A stretch of 64,000 nt of DNA. Source: Ornithodoros turicata. Its lineage: Eukaryota > Arthropoda > Arachnida > Ixodida > Argasidae. This document shows positions 53,601 through 63,816 of this stretch, in pieces (within the stretch, counting starts at the first letter, position 1; each line of letters opens with the position of its first letter). The stretch covers positions 50,114,489-50,178,488 of the forward strand of contig NC_088203.1 in the NCBI RefSeq assembly GCF_037126465.1, written 5' to 3'. The notes under the pieces are model-generated. The model was not told the DNA's origin and did no database searches. It saw only the letters and a list, made by a program, of their open reading frames with translations. The position numbers and the translations under genes were made by a program.

Positions 53601-55155
53601 ATTGGAGTTCAGAGTTTCTGGATGATGTTGCATAATAAAGAGCGCGCACAATTTTTTAATGAATATGTATCGAGCGGGTTGAGCGATGCCTCCCCCCCCC
53701 CCAACCTCCCCGGGAAATTTGGCGTGGAGTCAACAAACTAACACTGATGGTGTTTGATGTGACCTCGTTTCAAACTATTAAAGATGTGACCTTGTTTTGG
53801 GCATTATTGTGGCATTCTAGTGCTTATCAGCTTTGCTTGGCCGAAAATGTGTCTCAGTAGCCATACGATGTGCATATAATCTCCATAAATATGCCAGTGA
53901 TGCATGAGAAGTGTCTCTGGCTTGCAGGAGAAGTACATGATGAAGCTGGGAGGCACGAACTGCGGAGATAAGGCTCGACGTATCCTGTACAAGCTTATTA
54001 CGGACAGTGTTGCTCAACAATTCAACTGGACGGGGGCAGGTGGCAAGCAGAAATTCAGTTCCCTGGAGTGCAGCAGTTTCATAGGGTCGATTTAAAGGGG
54101 CAGTCTAGAGATATGGAGCTTTGTTCCGGTTTTGGTCAGTATGGAATGGCGTGCGCCCGAAAAACCGTTACCCCACAACGAGTGCAACCATAGCACATTT
54201 GCGATGCCTACAATAGCCCGTCAAATCTCCCCGGGCACTAAACACCCTCCTCCATCTACACAATAGACATGTGAGCACCAGGACGCACGTCACAACGTTA
54301 CTTGAGGGGAGGAGGCACTTCTTGTTGCATCTGGGTTCACATGATTAGGGTGACGTTGGTCACCATTGGTCAGTAGCACTGCTCAGGCCAGAGTGTCTGC
54401 TTCCGCCTCTGCGATGCTAGAAGTTCTTCAGCTACGTGATGTCCAAAATGAAGGGTTCGAAGGCTGCCAATGACGTTTCGGGATCCCTGACACCATGGGA
54501 AGAATCAGTAGTGCAGTACAAATATGTGTGTCGTACGGTGACACCACAGTTCTTCCTGACAGTGTGCTTTAGTCGCCGCACAAGAAAGGTCTTCGGTGAC
54601 GCCAGTGAGACGCGACGACTGGTGTGTACATCAACATACTGTACAAACCTATTATTTCACGCCCCCCAAAATTTCGTGAATTGGGCACACACAGTCAATA
54701 GATTCGCGACCACTAACATTTGCGAATGTCTCTGAATGCTCCAGATTGCAGGTTATGCTCCATCCGTGTTGAAAACACCGGTCGTAAACCTCCATTTGTT
54801 GGAAGCATGTCCAAGCGCTGGAGAATAAGGCACTGTGCTCGAATTCCAAATCGCCCGGAACATATTGCTTTTTCCTACCTAAAAGATTTTACCGGCCACT
54901 GCAGCGAAACATGGCACGAAATGAATGAAATGGCATGGCATGAAATTTTTGCCAAGGTGTTCTTTAGTAATTACTTGAGTAGTCTGAGTGTTGCAAAGTG
55001 CTTGCAGTTCAGTGGATATATTCATTTTTGCAGGTGCTGTCAGCAAGACTTCTGATGTTGGTACCGTGGCAGAGATTCAAAAGGCAATACAGACTTGGTT
55101 GCGGCATGCACGTGAGAGAGCCGACAAGAAGGCTGGCAAATCCTCTACTCCGTAG
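43445..55155 (+). CDS. Spliced gene with DUF4806-type C-terminal domain
   Basis: Exons inferred from GT-AG sites and phase: 43445-43658, 43725-43895, 44355-44450, 44599-44664, 45129-45206, 47679-47795, 47868-47911, 50719-50787, 51370-51408, 51537-51745, 53928-54085, 55034-55155. Exon 1 encodes VAVVPSSWIVG-like QIAVVPSSWIVGSSCFWPP and exon 2 TYDEARHMLPIATKTSDL. The middle exons are Ser/Pro-rich. Exon 10 is EFEKQVLRNLRIITLRLREH, and the last two give MMKLGGTNCGDKARRILYKL and TVAEIQKAIQTWLRHARERA, the DUF4806 pattern. An in-frame stop at 43883 and a phase mismatch before the last exon suggest decay or missed exons. AATAAA lies at 55324. In animals this protein is often found beside the transposase type upstream. 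Its function is unknown. Confidence 0.75.
45700..46440. other. Intronic sequence without recognised features
   Basis: No gene or repeat boundary seen. Plain intron of the DUF4806-type gene. Confidence 0.4.
46453..47596. mobile_element. TTAA-type DNA element (1.1 kb), non-autonomous
   Basis: AGGGACGGTCTGG at 46453 and its approximate inverse ..AAGCCCGTCCCT at 47596 are each flanked by TTAA (46449-46452 and 47597-47600). TTAA duplications are typical of piggyBac and Kolobok. The ends match over about 10 bp only. It lies in the intron before exon 47679. There is no transposase. Confidence 0.6.
47998..50183. mobile_element. 2.2-kb foldback element with long inverted arms
   Basis: 48005-48690 and 49500-50175 are reverse complements, with matching blocks throughout (GAGGTGTAGC..GACCCTC, AAGATTTTGTTTTCTTGAGCA, AGAGCATATC, CTGAGGTCACCTGGGAAG, CATTCATTAGTTGAGG). 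Arms are about 80-85 percent alike by eye. The ends read GGGCAATTCC and GGAATGGCCC-like. The centre (48700-49500) has a (TG)n tract and G-run. No transposase. It lies in an intron of the DUF4806-type gene. Confidence 0.8.
50594..50656. repeat. (CT)n(AT)n compound microsatellite
   Basis: A CTCTCT run passes directly into ATATAT, then TAGTATATATAG, about 60 bp upstream of exon 50719. Confidence 0.95.
52037..52464. mobile_element. TTAA-type MITE (428 bp)
   Basis: AGGAGCATGGAA at 52037 and TTCCATGCTCCT at 52464 are perfect inverted ends, each flanked by TTAA (52033-52036 and 52465-52468). No coding capacity. It inserted in the intron between exons 51537-51745 and 53928-54085. Confidence 0.88.
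52745..53434 (+). mobile_element. pogo/Tigger-type element fragment
   Basis: It starts with CAAATTTAAGGACCCCCC-type repeats (AAGGACCCC at 52763, 52780 and 52841), which recur in pogo-class termini. It continues into the DNA-binding half of a Tigger-like transposase. The right end and the DDE catalytic half are missing. Confidence 0.65.
53036..53434 (+). pseudogene. Tigger/pogo transposase, N-terminal DNA-binding part
   Basis: From the ATG at 53036: KRASYSAQFKRKVILYAES and SHQAAEEFSLGRTCVIRWHQ (psq-like helix-turn-helix), then FSGPKEGRHPELEAEVAEYV (start of the CENP-B/HTH_CENPB domain) and SRRWVERFMRRQ. The stop comes right after the second domain. In full-length proteins the DDE_1 nuclease would follow, and no trace of it is seen downstream. 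It is a truncated copy of about 132 codons. Confidence 0.85.
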
Positions 55156-56130
55156 CACCATTCTACTCCTCAAAACATGGAGGATAGTAAAGAAGTTATC
55201 AGCAACAGGGCAAGTTGTAAAAGACCAGCATGTAATTACTGTTGGTATGATTGTCAACAGCGGTATTTGGCCCCATTTGCAAAAATTGTATATTGTATTT
55301 TAAAATATTTAGAGCGATAATTGCAATAAATGTTCCACAAATTCCTATTTGCGCTGTGGTCACTCGTGTAGTTCTGGGATATAGAACTGGGATATAGTTC
55401 GTAAAGGGATGCAGGGCATACATACATTGGGAAAATCAAAGAAAACCAGTAAAACCAACAGAATTGACTATCCCACAAATAACCTGACGCTGTCCTAATT
55501 CAGTCCCTGATGACATCCTTAGGACGATCTTAAGCATAACGTGAGGACATGTATTAGTGCCACTTTGACACCTACGGGATACCCTGAGGACCGATTTCAC
55601 CCTCCTCAGGACGTCCTGTCCATCCCTATATGACACCCCTAGGATATCCCAGGGATGACAGTGTGTTCTTGGGGGTTATTCAAGTCGCGCCACACCACCG
55701 TTATGTAGGATTCTTTGTCACAAATCAAACCAAGGCACAAAACAATACCAATACATGAAAAAAGGTGACAATCGTGGTCTCATTATGACGTAATACCGAA
55801 CTTGTGCGTGAAGGTAATTCAAAGAAATGAATGTGGCACTTGCTTCCGCAGAGAACACCGTGTACCATGCTAGCAATGCATGCAAAAAAGCGCTCTCGCA
55901 CATATATTGATGACAACACTACCTGTGTAGTGTAACGTGTTCTTTCAAGCATATTATGCACTCAAACTGTATTTGCCGCCGGGTAAAATGCAAGTGTGCT
56001 CGATTGAACGTCGGAAGAGCGATCAAGCAACCTGCATCCAGTGCTCGTGTTGGACAAAAAAACACTTCACAATGGTCAACTAAATATACAGAATGAACGC
56101 CTATTTATTCCTCGATAAAGCGTGACTCAC

Positions 56131-56199
56131 CTGTATAAATTTAGGCCCTGTAACCTTGCCAGTACGGTTGGTACGACCGTAATTGCAAGAAGTTGCCAT
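56131..56199 (-). CDS. THAP-like first coding exon
   Basis: Reading leftward from the ATG at 56199, 23 codons begin MATSCNYGRTNRTGKVTGPK and end at a GTGAGT donor at 56130. The pattern matches the start of THAP domains (C-x-A-Y-G-C-x-N-R), but the second zinc cysteine is arginine. A GC-rich leader with a TTGTAAAAGG TATA-like motif lies upstream (56280-56300). No following THAP exon was found to the left, so this is either a decayed gene start or the start of a P-element-like transposase. Confidence 0.45.
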
Positions 56200-56300
56200 G
56201 ATCGCTGCGGCGACTGTTGTGAGCACCGTAAGATGGCGGCCGGTTTCTTCACGCTCGCGCTCCCTATCCGCGATCCAGCCTTTTACAATCGAGATCAGTG

Positions 56301-56814
56301 GGAGCAACCAAGCTTGGCGTCCATTTATTTAAAACCGAAACCGAAACTACAGACGACCAAAGCTTGAAAACTAGAGGGCGCTTGGTGGGAACCGAAACCA
56401 AAACTACCTGGAGCTCTGACGCGGCAACCAACCTAGGTGTCGTACTGATCGTGACGTCAACCCATCGGAAAAATGCCATTAAATGTCATCGGAAGTTATT
56501 GCTTGTTATTAAATGTCATTTGCGTGTTATTACATGTCATTTGCGTGTTATTACATGTCATTGCGTGTTATTAAATGTCATTAAATATGCATCCAGGTGC
56601 CTATCAAACACTATCGACACGTGAGTTCCCGTTGTTTACCTGAGTTAACCGTTACCTTATCCTGGCGGCGCATGCTATTGAAACCTGGGAACCCTTTGTT
56701 CACACTATCCATACATGATTTCCATTGTTTTCTGAGATGTCTTATCGTGCGTGTGCGTGTCGCATGTAACCTGAGCGGCCCATTGTTACCAGATGTTATA
56801 TATATACCACTACT
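56301..56814. repeat. Right copy of the ~500-bp inverted repeat
   Basis: Reverse complement of 13772-14266. It carries the same 21-22-bp subrepeats (ATGTCATTTGCGTGTTATTAC type, 56505-56580) and the GAAACCGAAACTACAGACG block of the Polinton terminal repeat. It starts with AGT at 56298-56300, just after GAGATC. No Polinton genes lie next to it, so it looks like a solo terminus. Confidence 0.85.
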
Positions 56815-56935
56815 TAATGCCACAGCCAATTGAAAAATAATGCACCAGGTGGATTGTTTCGATACAATCTTGAACTAAGCATACCAAGGGGTAGGGCATC
56901 TGCGTGACAGCTCTACCTGGAAGTAAGAATGTCAA

Positions 56936-57035
56936 ACAACAACAACAACTTTATTTTCGGCCTTGGAGAGTGGGGAGTTTCATCGCAACAGGCGATACTC
57001 TACCCCATTGCTTGGTGGAATGGGGGGAATAAAAT
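56936..57035 (-). mobile_element. 100-bp retroposon insertion with (GTT)n tail
   Basis: The 14-bp target duplication AGTAAGAATGTCAA flanks it (56922-56935 and 57036-57049). Read on the minus strand it ends AATAAAGTTGTTGTTGTT, a microsatellite-tailed LINE or SINE 3' end. The same tail starts a second fragment at 62985. Confidence 0.85.
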
Positions 57036-57128
57036 AGTAAGAATGTCAATGTTAGCTGAAGTCATGGAATAATTAACATTATCAATATATATACTGCTAC
57101 AGATCATACCAACAATAGCATACAAGAT

Positions 57129-58149
57129 CAGGGTGTCGGAGCGAACCGAAAACCGGAATCGAAAACCGAAAAAAAAAAACCGCTATTTTGGTGCGAACCG
57201 GAACGGAATCGAAACCGCGTACGTTTTTTTCGCTCAGGAGGGAAACCGAAAAATATACTTAACGGTTTTCGGTCCAAGAAAAAACTTCGCCGGTTTGGAC
57301 TACGGATAGGCGAATGAAACAGACGTCGTGTGCTCTGAAGTCATGTCATGGATACTATACGAGGGTTACGGTTACGGTGGAATGTATGTTGGTATACTAC
57401 GACCCTTAGGCTCCCTTTGTAATGGCTTATCGTTCGCGCACGCACACACACTTCGAGGTACATGTGACTCTCTAGCAATGTGCCGTAGTGTTCGTTTTAA
57501 TTTGATCCCCCAACTCTCCTCAACTAAACAGCGACCCAAGGGGGCTGCATAACGGCTTCTTTATCGGTAATGTCGCGCAACGCGTCCCTTGTTTGAGAGC
57601 AGCTAAGTTGAATACATTTACGTATACGCGAGGGCAAGCCTGTGCGATGTGGCAACTCTTTTGTGGTCAGGACACGAAGCAAATATAACGGAGCCGTCGA
57701 GCGCGTTTGTGAGTGAAGGTGTTCCTCGATTTGCGTCGTACTCGTGCGGTGGTGCTTGCTGGCTAGACAGTAGCAACAGACATTCGGATGGGACGCGATC
57801 ACTCCAACCCAGCAAGAAAGTACTTTACGTATGACATCACGACAAACAAGTCCGTTTGTAGCATGCGCTTCAAGAAAGGAGAAAGCTCATTCAGACAGTA
57901 ACCTACAGGAACCAGGAGCTACCAATTTCACATCTGTCTATTAAATACCACGTATGCGGAATAAACGGGGTTACATTTTGTAACATTTTTTTTGTGTGTG
58001 TGGGGATGAATATTCCCAGCAGAAGCGAAACCGGTTAAAAACCGCTTTGAACCGTTATTTTTTTGCTCCGGAGCGGAACCGGTACCGGATCGTTTATGAT
58101 GTAACCGGAACGAAAACCGGAACGAAAAACGTTTCGGTTCGACACCCTG
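57129..58149. mobile_element. Non-autonomous hAT element (1.0 kb)
   Basis: Ends CAGGGTGTCGGAGCGAACCG and CGGTTCGACACCCTG are inverted and flanked by the 8-bp duplication TACAAGAT (57121-57128 and 58150-58157). Subterminal GGTTC/GAACCG repeats resemble those of the element at 29194-31109, so the two are related families. No transposase. Confidence 0.92.
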
Positions 58150-58305
58150 TACAAGATGCTCCGATACGTTCTGCAGGAATGCCTCTACTCACAATATTAG
58201 TACAGCAGCTACAGAAAGGCATCAAATAAGTTTTTGTATACATGATACCACTTGAATGCAACGCAAGCTTCTGTTGCATTGACTGAACACAACAGCGGAC
58301 AGATT

Positions 58306-58588
58306 TACCTCACTTAAATCTGAGGAAAAAGAATGTACTGTTGCACAAATGATGCTGTTTGAATGTAATCCTGAAACGTCTCGAAAACCATAATTTATGA
58401 CCGAAACACATCAACTGGAAGATTTCGATTTACCTTACTCAAAATTGAGAAAATGTATGTGCTGTTGCACACATGAAACTACTTTAATGTAACCCTTGAG
58501 TGCTCTAGAAGAACACCTTATTTGTGACCAAAATACAACAGCTGAGCCAACATTTCAATTTATACCTTACTCAAAATACACAAGATGT
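58306..58588. repeat. Degenerate ~130-bp tandem repeat
   Basis: Three diverged units begin TTTACCTCACTTAAAT (58306), TTTACCTTACTCAAAAT (58430) and TTATACCTTACTCAAAAT (58559), each followed by ..GTGCTGTTGCACA... The third unit is split by the large hAT element and continues at 61414. Confidence 0.65.
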
Positions 58589-58596
58589 GCTGCAGT

Positions 58597-61405
58597 CATA
58601 GGTGGGCATTTTGGTGAAACCTCACTCGCCCTCACCCTCACGGCCCTCACGGGCTCATGCCCTCACTCGCCCTAACCTTCACCGCCGTCACGAGCACAGG
58701 CCCTCACTCGCCCTCACCCTCACGGCCCTCATAGGCACATGCCCTTACTCGCCCTCAACCTCACGGCCCTCACGGGCACATGCCCTCACTCGCCCTCACC
58801 CTTACGGCCCTTACAGACACATGCCCTCAATCGCCCTCACCGTCACCGCCCTCACAAACGCAAGCCCTGAGGCTCTTACCCTCATAAGGTCTCCTGTGAG
58901 TGCACTCATGAGGTTGTGCCCCTCATGAGACCTTCTGTGAGTGCACTCATGAGGCCAGAGGGGCGCCAAGTCTCTGTGAGTGAAGTCACTGGTGAGGCCT
59001 GAGGTGTGTGAGGTCCGTATGAGGGTATTCAGAAATGAGGTCAAAAGACGCATACCAGACGTCCGCAAATTAAATTATGAAGGCATTGATGATATGGTTC
59101 CAGCGACACAACCACCGGCTGTGTACTTTAAAGGGCTGGTGTGCACGTATTTAGCAATTTCGTCTACGTCGCGCTGGGAACACAGCAAAGCGTCCTGAGC
59201 TGACTGATTACTTCATGATATGGTTCCAGCAACCCAACTACTGGCAGGGTGCACTTTGAAGGGCTGGTGTGCCCGTTTTTAGCAATTTCGTCTACGTCGC
59301 ACTGGGAACACAGCAAAGCGTCCTGAGCTGACTGATTACTTGGCGATATGGTTCCAGCGACCCAGCTACAGGCAGGGTGCACTTTAAAGGGCTGGTGTGC
59401 ACGTTGTTACAAATTTAGTCTATGTCGCGCGGGGAACACAGCAAAGCGTCCTGAGCTGACTGATTACTTGATGATATGGTTCCAGTGACCGAACTACCGG
59501 CAGGGTGCACTTTAAAGGGCTTGTGTGCTCGTTTTTAGCAATTTCGTGTACATCGCGCTGGGAACAGAACAAAGTCTACAGAGCTGACTGATTACTTCGT
59601 GATATGGTTCCAGCGACCCAACGACAGGCAGGGTGCACTTAAGGCGCTGGTGTGCCCGTTTTTAATAATTTCGTCTACTTCGCGCTGAGAACACAGCAAA
59701 GCCTGCTGAGCTGACTGATTACTTCGTGATATGGTTCCAGCGACCCAACTACCGAGAGCGTGCACTTTAAAGGACAGGTGTGCCGGGTTTTAGCAATTCC
59801 ATCTATGTCGCGCTAGGAACACAACAAAGCCCAGGACAATTGGCTGTGTTCCCAGCGCGACGTAGACGAAATTGCTAAAAACGTGCACATCAGCCCTTTA
59901 AAGTGCACGCTGCCGGTAGTTGGGCCGCTGGAACCATATCACGAAGTAATCAGTCAAATCAGGACGCTTTGCTGTGTTCCCAGCGCGATATAGACGAAAT
60001 TGCTAAAAACGTGCACACGAGCCCTTTAAAGTGCGCCCTGCCAGTAGCTGGGTCTCTAGAACCATATCATGAAGTAATCAGTCAGCTCAGGAGGCTTTGT
60101 TGTGTTCCCAGCGCGACGTAGATGAAATTTCTAAAAACGTGCACACGAGCCCTTTAAAGTGCACCATGCCTGGAGTTGGGTCGCTGGAACCATATCGCCA
60201 AGTCATCAGTCAACTCAGGACACGTGGCTGTGTTCCCAGCTCGACGTGGACGAAATTTCTAAAAACGTGCACACCAGCCCTTTAAAGTGCACCCTGCCGT
60301 ATAATTGGGTAGCTGGAACCACGTCACCAAGTAATCAGTCAGCCAAGACGCTTTGCCGTGTTCCCAGCGCGACATATACGAAACTGCTAAAAACGGGCAG
60401 ACCAGCCCTTTAAAGTGCACACTGCGTGCAGGTGGGTCGATGGAACCATATCACCAAGTAATCAGTCAGCTCAGGGTGCTTTTGCTCTGTTCCCAGCGCG
60501 GCATAGACGAAATTGCTAAAAACGGGCACACCAGCCCTTTAAAGTGCACACTGCGTGTAGTGGTCGCTGGAACCACGTCACCAAGTAATCAGTCAGCCAA
60601 GACGCTTTGCTCTGTTTCCAGCGCGACATATACGAAACTGCTGAAAACGGGCAGACCAGCCCTTTAAAGTGCACACTGCGTGTACGTGGGTCGATGGAAC
60701 TATATCACCAACTAATCCGTCAGCTCAGGACGCTTGGCTGTGTTTTCTACCTGGCTGCCTATCATGGAATTTATCCACCAGCTAGCCTGCATTTACGCCA
60801 TTCTGTCATTGGCTGTGTTTCCAGCGCGACGTAGACGAAATTCCTAAAAGCGAGCACATCAGCCCTTTAAAGTGCACACTGTGTGTAGTTGGGTCGCTGG
60901 AACCATATCACCAACTAATCCATCAGTTCAGGACGCTTGGCTGTGTTCCCGGCGCGACGTAGACGAAATTGCTAAAAACGGGAACACCAGCCCTCTAAAG
61001 TGCACCCTGCCGGTAGCTGGATCGCTGGAACCATATCACTAGTGCCTTCATAATTTGCCCACGTCTCGTAAGCGTCATTTAACCTCATTTCTGAATGCAC
61101 TCACACTGACCTCACACCCCTCAGGCCTCACCAGTGACTTCACTCACACAGACCTGGCGCCCCTCAGACCTCATGAGTGCACTCACAGGAGGTCTCATGA
61201 GGGGCAAAACATCATGAGTGCACTCACAGGAGACTTCGTGAGGGTAAGACCTCATGAGTGCACTCACAGGAGACCTCATGAGGGTAAGAACCTTATGAGT
61301 GCACTCACGGATGGCCTGATCGCGGGCTTGCCCTCACCTCAAAAGCGTGAGGTGAGGGTGAGGGGCACTCATGAGGGCCCTCATGAGTGAGTTCGCCCAG
61401 CTATG
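58597..61405. mobile_element. 2.8-kb palindromic hAT-type element
   Basis: Ends CATAGGTGGGC (58597) and GCCCAGCTATG (61405) are inverted and flanked by the perfect 8-bp duplication GCTGCAGT (58589-58596 and 61406-61413). The whole element is a head-to-head palindrome: outer arms of CCCTCA/TGAGGG-type short repeats (58615-59040 and 61055-61390), then mirrored minisatellite arrays. It has no transposase; ORFs inside just follow the repeats. Confidence 0.9.
59088..61040. repeat. Mirrored ~128-bp minisatellite
   Basis: Units beginning GATATGGTTCCAGCGACCCA run in direct order at about 59090, 59217, 59345, 59472, 59600 and 59727. The orientation flips at about 59835-59850 and some nine reverse units follow to 61040. 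Units share TTTAAAGGGCTGGTGTGC, TAGCAATTTCGTCTACGTCG and CTGAGCTGACTGATTAC. About 70 bp of non-repeat sequence interrupts the inverted half at 60745-60810. Confidence 0.92.
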
Positions 61406-61413
61406 GCTGCAGT

Positions 61414-62600
61414 GCATATGGTACGATGATACTGCTTAAATGTACTCTGAAAGCGCTGGAATAAGAACACAAACACCTCAGACATGGTTTCTCTTAGCTA
61501 CCGAGCAACAAGGGTATACGAATAAAACAAGTCAAGCCCAAGTGATGCAATGTACTTGATTCATCAGAAAATGAAATGTCTCAGTACCAGGTGTCCCTGT
61601 TCCGTCAACAAAAACAGATGAACTTTGAAGGGGCGTCTGGTTGGTACTGGAGACAGCCTTTCAGCTTGAAACCCAGACGGTAACAGTTGAGACGTGGAGT
61701 GCAAGCTTTTCGGTGGTCCCAGAATGTCTGTGAAATCATTTAACAAGTAAGGCAATTCCAAATCTGTTCTGAGAAGATACCCGCTGGGACCTAATCCAAG
61801 GTACATATAAATGGTAGCGAAGCTTGCATTGGCCACCACGTCTTCAAGGACGGCCATGATAGAAACCGTCAGCGCCATCCATCCGTTGCAGGGCATACTA
61901 CAAATTTCGTCATAATGACTTCACCTGGTACGTCTCCGTTACGTATAGCACGGGGCGGGGAGGGCGCTCGCGCTGCGCGTTCCTTGCACCGCGATACCCA
62001 GCCGCATAATGTCACAATAGCTGTTGAAGGCAAATCCAAGAGCAAAAGATCATGAACAACTTGTAAACAGAGATGAATTAACACTAGCGACATGCGTGCA
62101 ACAAAGGACACAGGAGACCAGGTGGGGGCTTGCTTTCTTTTATCACAGGTAAATTCGCCATGGCGTTGTAAACAGTATAAATACCGTATAAATACAGTAT
62201 AAACTGTATTATTTTTAGTTCGTCCAACACCGGTATAAACACCCACGACAGAATAATGTGCAATAACCAGTGTGACAGTCTATGTAGTGAATAAGCACAA
62301 AAGGATAATGTACGAATTCCAGCAAATAGTGCCCAGGACTTTAATGTCCAAGGCATGCTGCTATTGTTGTCCCCATGCACATCTGGAGCTTTCCACATAT
62401 CTCTCGTACCAAGAAGGTGGCAGTGAACATATTTGGACTTTTGGATCACATTATATGATACTTGCATGCTGTGTGGTGCTATGTCTCCCCACAGTTTTTG
62501 GCATTCGTAATGAATGCAATGGAGGAATTAGAAGGCACAAGTCCATTAGCTTAGTTTAGTAGTCTGTGATACTTTATCTTGCAAAAATAATTCAGCCAAA
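61414..62600. other. Unassigned region
   Basis: No recognisable gene. Two overlapping minus-strand frames of 110-127 codons (61564-61896 and 62084-62467) lack any known motif. Short GTATAAATAC-type repeats occur at 62180-62210. Confidence 0.35.
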
Positions 62601-62605
62601 ATAAT

Positions 62606-62827
62606 TCAGCTTCCAGCAATGACAACCTTGTTCCGAGCGTACACACACTTTTCATGACTACTACTTTGATTACAACAGCATTTTTGTATTAAAGGCATGG
62701 CAAAGCATTGACAATGTTCTCTGCTTCTGCTATTTTGTGCACATTTTGCCGCGTGGTGTAGGTTTTCAAGCTGCACAAAGTGCTTAGCCCTGCACATAAC
62801 TGCCCGTACATACTGGCGGTTGTGCAC
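62606..62827 (-). CDS. Unidentified cysteine- and histidine-rich ORF
   Basis: A 73-codon frame with nine cysteines (e.g. HHAAKCAQNS, REHCQCFAM, QKCCCNQSS). It could be an exon of the minus-strand gene whose last recognisable exon lies at 63385-63816, or chance. No family recognised. Confidence 0.2.
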   Translation of the reverse strand: MHNRQYVRAVMCRAKHFVQLENLHHAAKCAQNSRSREHCQCFAMPLIQKCCCNQSSSHEKCVYARNKVVIAGS

Positions 62828-62922
62828 ACAACTATTGAACTCAGTGCAGGATCCAAAATATAAAATAACGTACTAGGGATCTATGTAGACAGGTGTACAC
62901 TAAATGCATATCAAAAAGAGGG

Positions 62923-63100
62923 CAAACTGCTGATGATCCAAAATAGAAAATCCATGCAAGGAAACTATATACAAGGGGAATCAAACAACAACAACAACTT
63001 TATTATGAGATGATGACTTGGGCTTTCACAGGGATACACCTAATACGTATCAAAGAATAACAAACTGCTGAAGATTCAAAATAGGAAATGCATGCTAGGT
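62923..63100. repeat. Diverged tandem duplication with LINE/SINE tail between
   Basis: GCAAACTGCTGATGATCCAA (62923) recurs as ACAAACTGCTGAAGATTCAA (63059). Between them at 62985 lies a fragment starting ACAACAACAACAACTTTATT, the same (GTT)n-tailed end as at 56936. Confidence 0.55.
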
Positions 63101-63384
63101 ATCTGTTTACACAGGTGTACATACACTAAACATATAAAGAGGCACAGACTACTGAACTCTGCATGGCTGTCAAAATACAAACAACACAGTAAGGAGCTAT
63201 GTGTAAAAGTGCACTATGACAATCGTAAGCTACACAGGAATGAAAGAATCACAAGAGATCATGTGCAATCTAGGTTACAACTGAAAGCACTGGATAGACA
63301 ACATAACCATGCATATGCTTTTGCATGGAAAGAAAATAAATTCTGGTTACATCAAAACAACGTGCACAGATTATGAACTTAGTC

Positions 63385-63816
63385 TCACTGCCTGCTGCAG
63401 TGCCTTTTGATGTAACGTACTATTTCGTACTTCCTCATTCCTATGTCGAGCAAACCAGAACAGTCGCACCCTGAGAAAAATTGAAATAAATCATCATACA
63501 CCGATGAAGAACATAAACTCAATGTCTTTGGCACAAGTGTGTCCAACACTTCACAGAGCTTGGACCTGACCCCTTGGGAGGTGAAGAATGTCTTGATGTT
63601 TGCTTTGAAGGCTTCCTCGCACGCACGCACAAACGTCGCAAAGGCAGGAAGAGGAACCGACAGCTTTCCAAAGTCAGTACTGTCCATGTTCTTTACACTA
63701 AAAAAAAGTAATAGCTGGCTACTGTCCTGAGATGTGGCATTGTCTTCCAGCAGGCTGCATTTCTGCTCAGAGGGGCAAGTGTGAGCACCGAGAAATTTTG
63801 AACCAAACCACACTGC
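63385..63816 (-). CDS. Terminal exon of an unidentified host-like gene
   Basis: An open frame of 142 codons preceded on the minus strand by CATTCTTCGCAG, a good splice acceptor, and closed by TAA. There is no ATG at its start. It has STDFGKLSVPLPAFATFVRA, KANIKTFFTSQGVRSKLCEV, LVPKTLSLCSSSVYDDLFQF and a basic end MRKYEIVRYIKRHCSRQ. The protein is helical and its codon pattern is intact. No family is recognised; the remaining exons lie beyond the window. A low-copy gene or a domesticated transposon gene is possible. Confidence 0.5.
   Translation of the reverse strand, partial: AVWFGSKFLGAHTCPSEQKCSLLEDNATSQDSSQLLLFFSVKNMDSTDFGKLSVPLPAFATFVRACEEAFKANIKTFFTSQGVRSKLCEVLDTLVPKTLSLCSSSVYDDLFQFFSGCDCSGLLDIGMRKYEIVRYIKRHCSRQ

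Larger units (their letters stand above)
35009..55672. mobile_element. Candidate 20.7-kb CACTA/EnSpm-like element
   Basis: The left end CCCCAAGAACACAC (35009) is matched in inverse at the right end (GTGTGTTCTTGGGG, to 55672). Both ends carry clustered subterminal motifs of the type TCCTNAGGA and GGATATCC (left: two to three; right: five). Short ends plus subterminal repeats are typical of CACTA elements. Inside, rightward, lie a TNP2-like transposase and a spliced DUF4806-type gene. No target duplication is evident (CGT left, GTT right), so the ends could also belong to two copies. Later insertions account for much of the length. Confidence 0.5.

Noticed and set aside
54560..54622. Additional exon of the DUF4806-type gene
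   Set aside because: It has an acceptor-like AG and an open frame, but its phase fits neither the preceding nor the following exon, so it is not included.
58602..61390. ORFs of 70-111 codons in the GC-rich repeat region
   Set aside because: They track the CCCTCA and 128-bp repeat periods on both strands and lie wholly within a palindromic mobile element.
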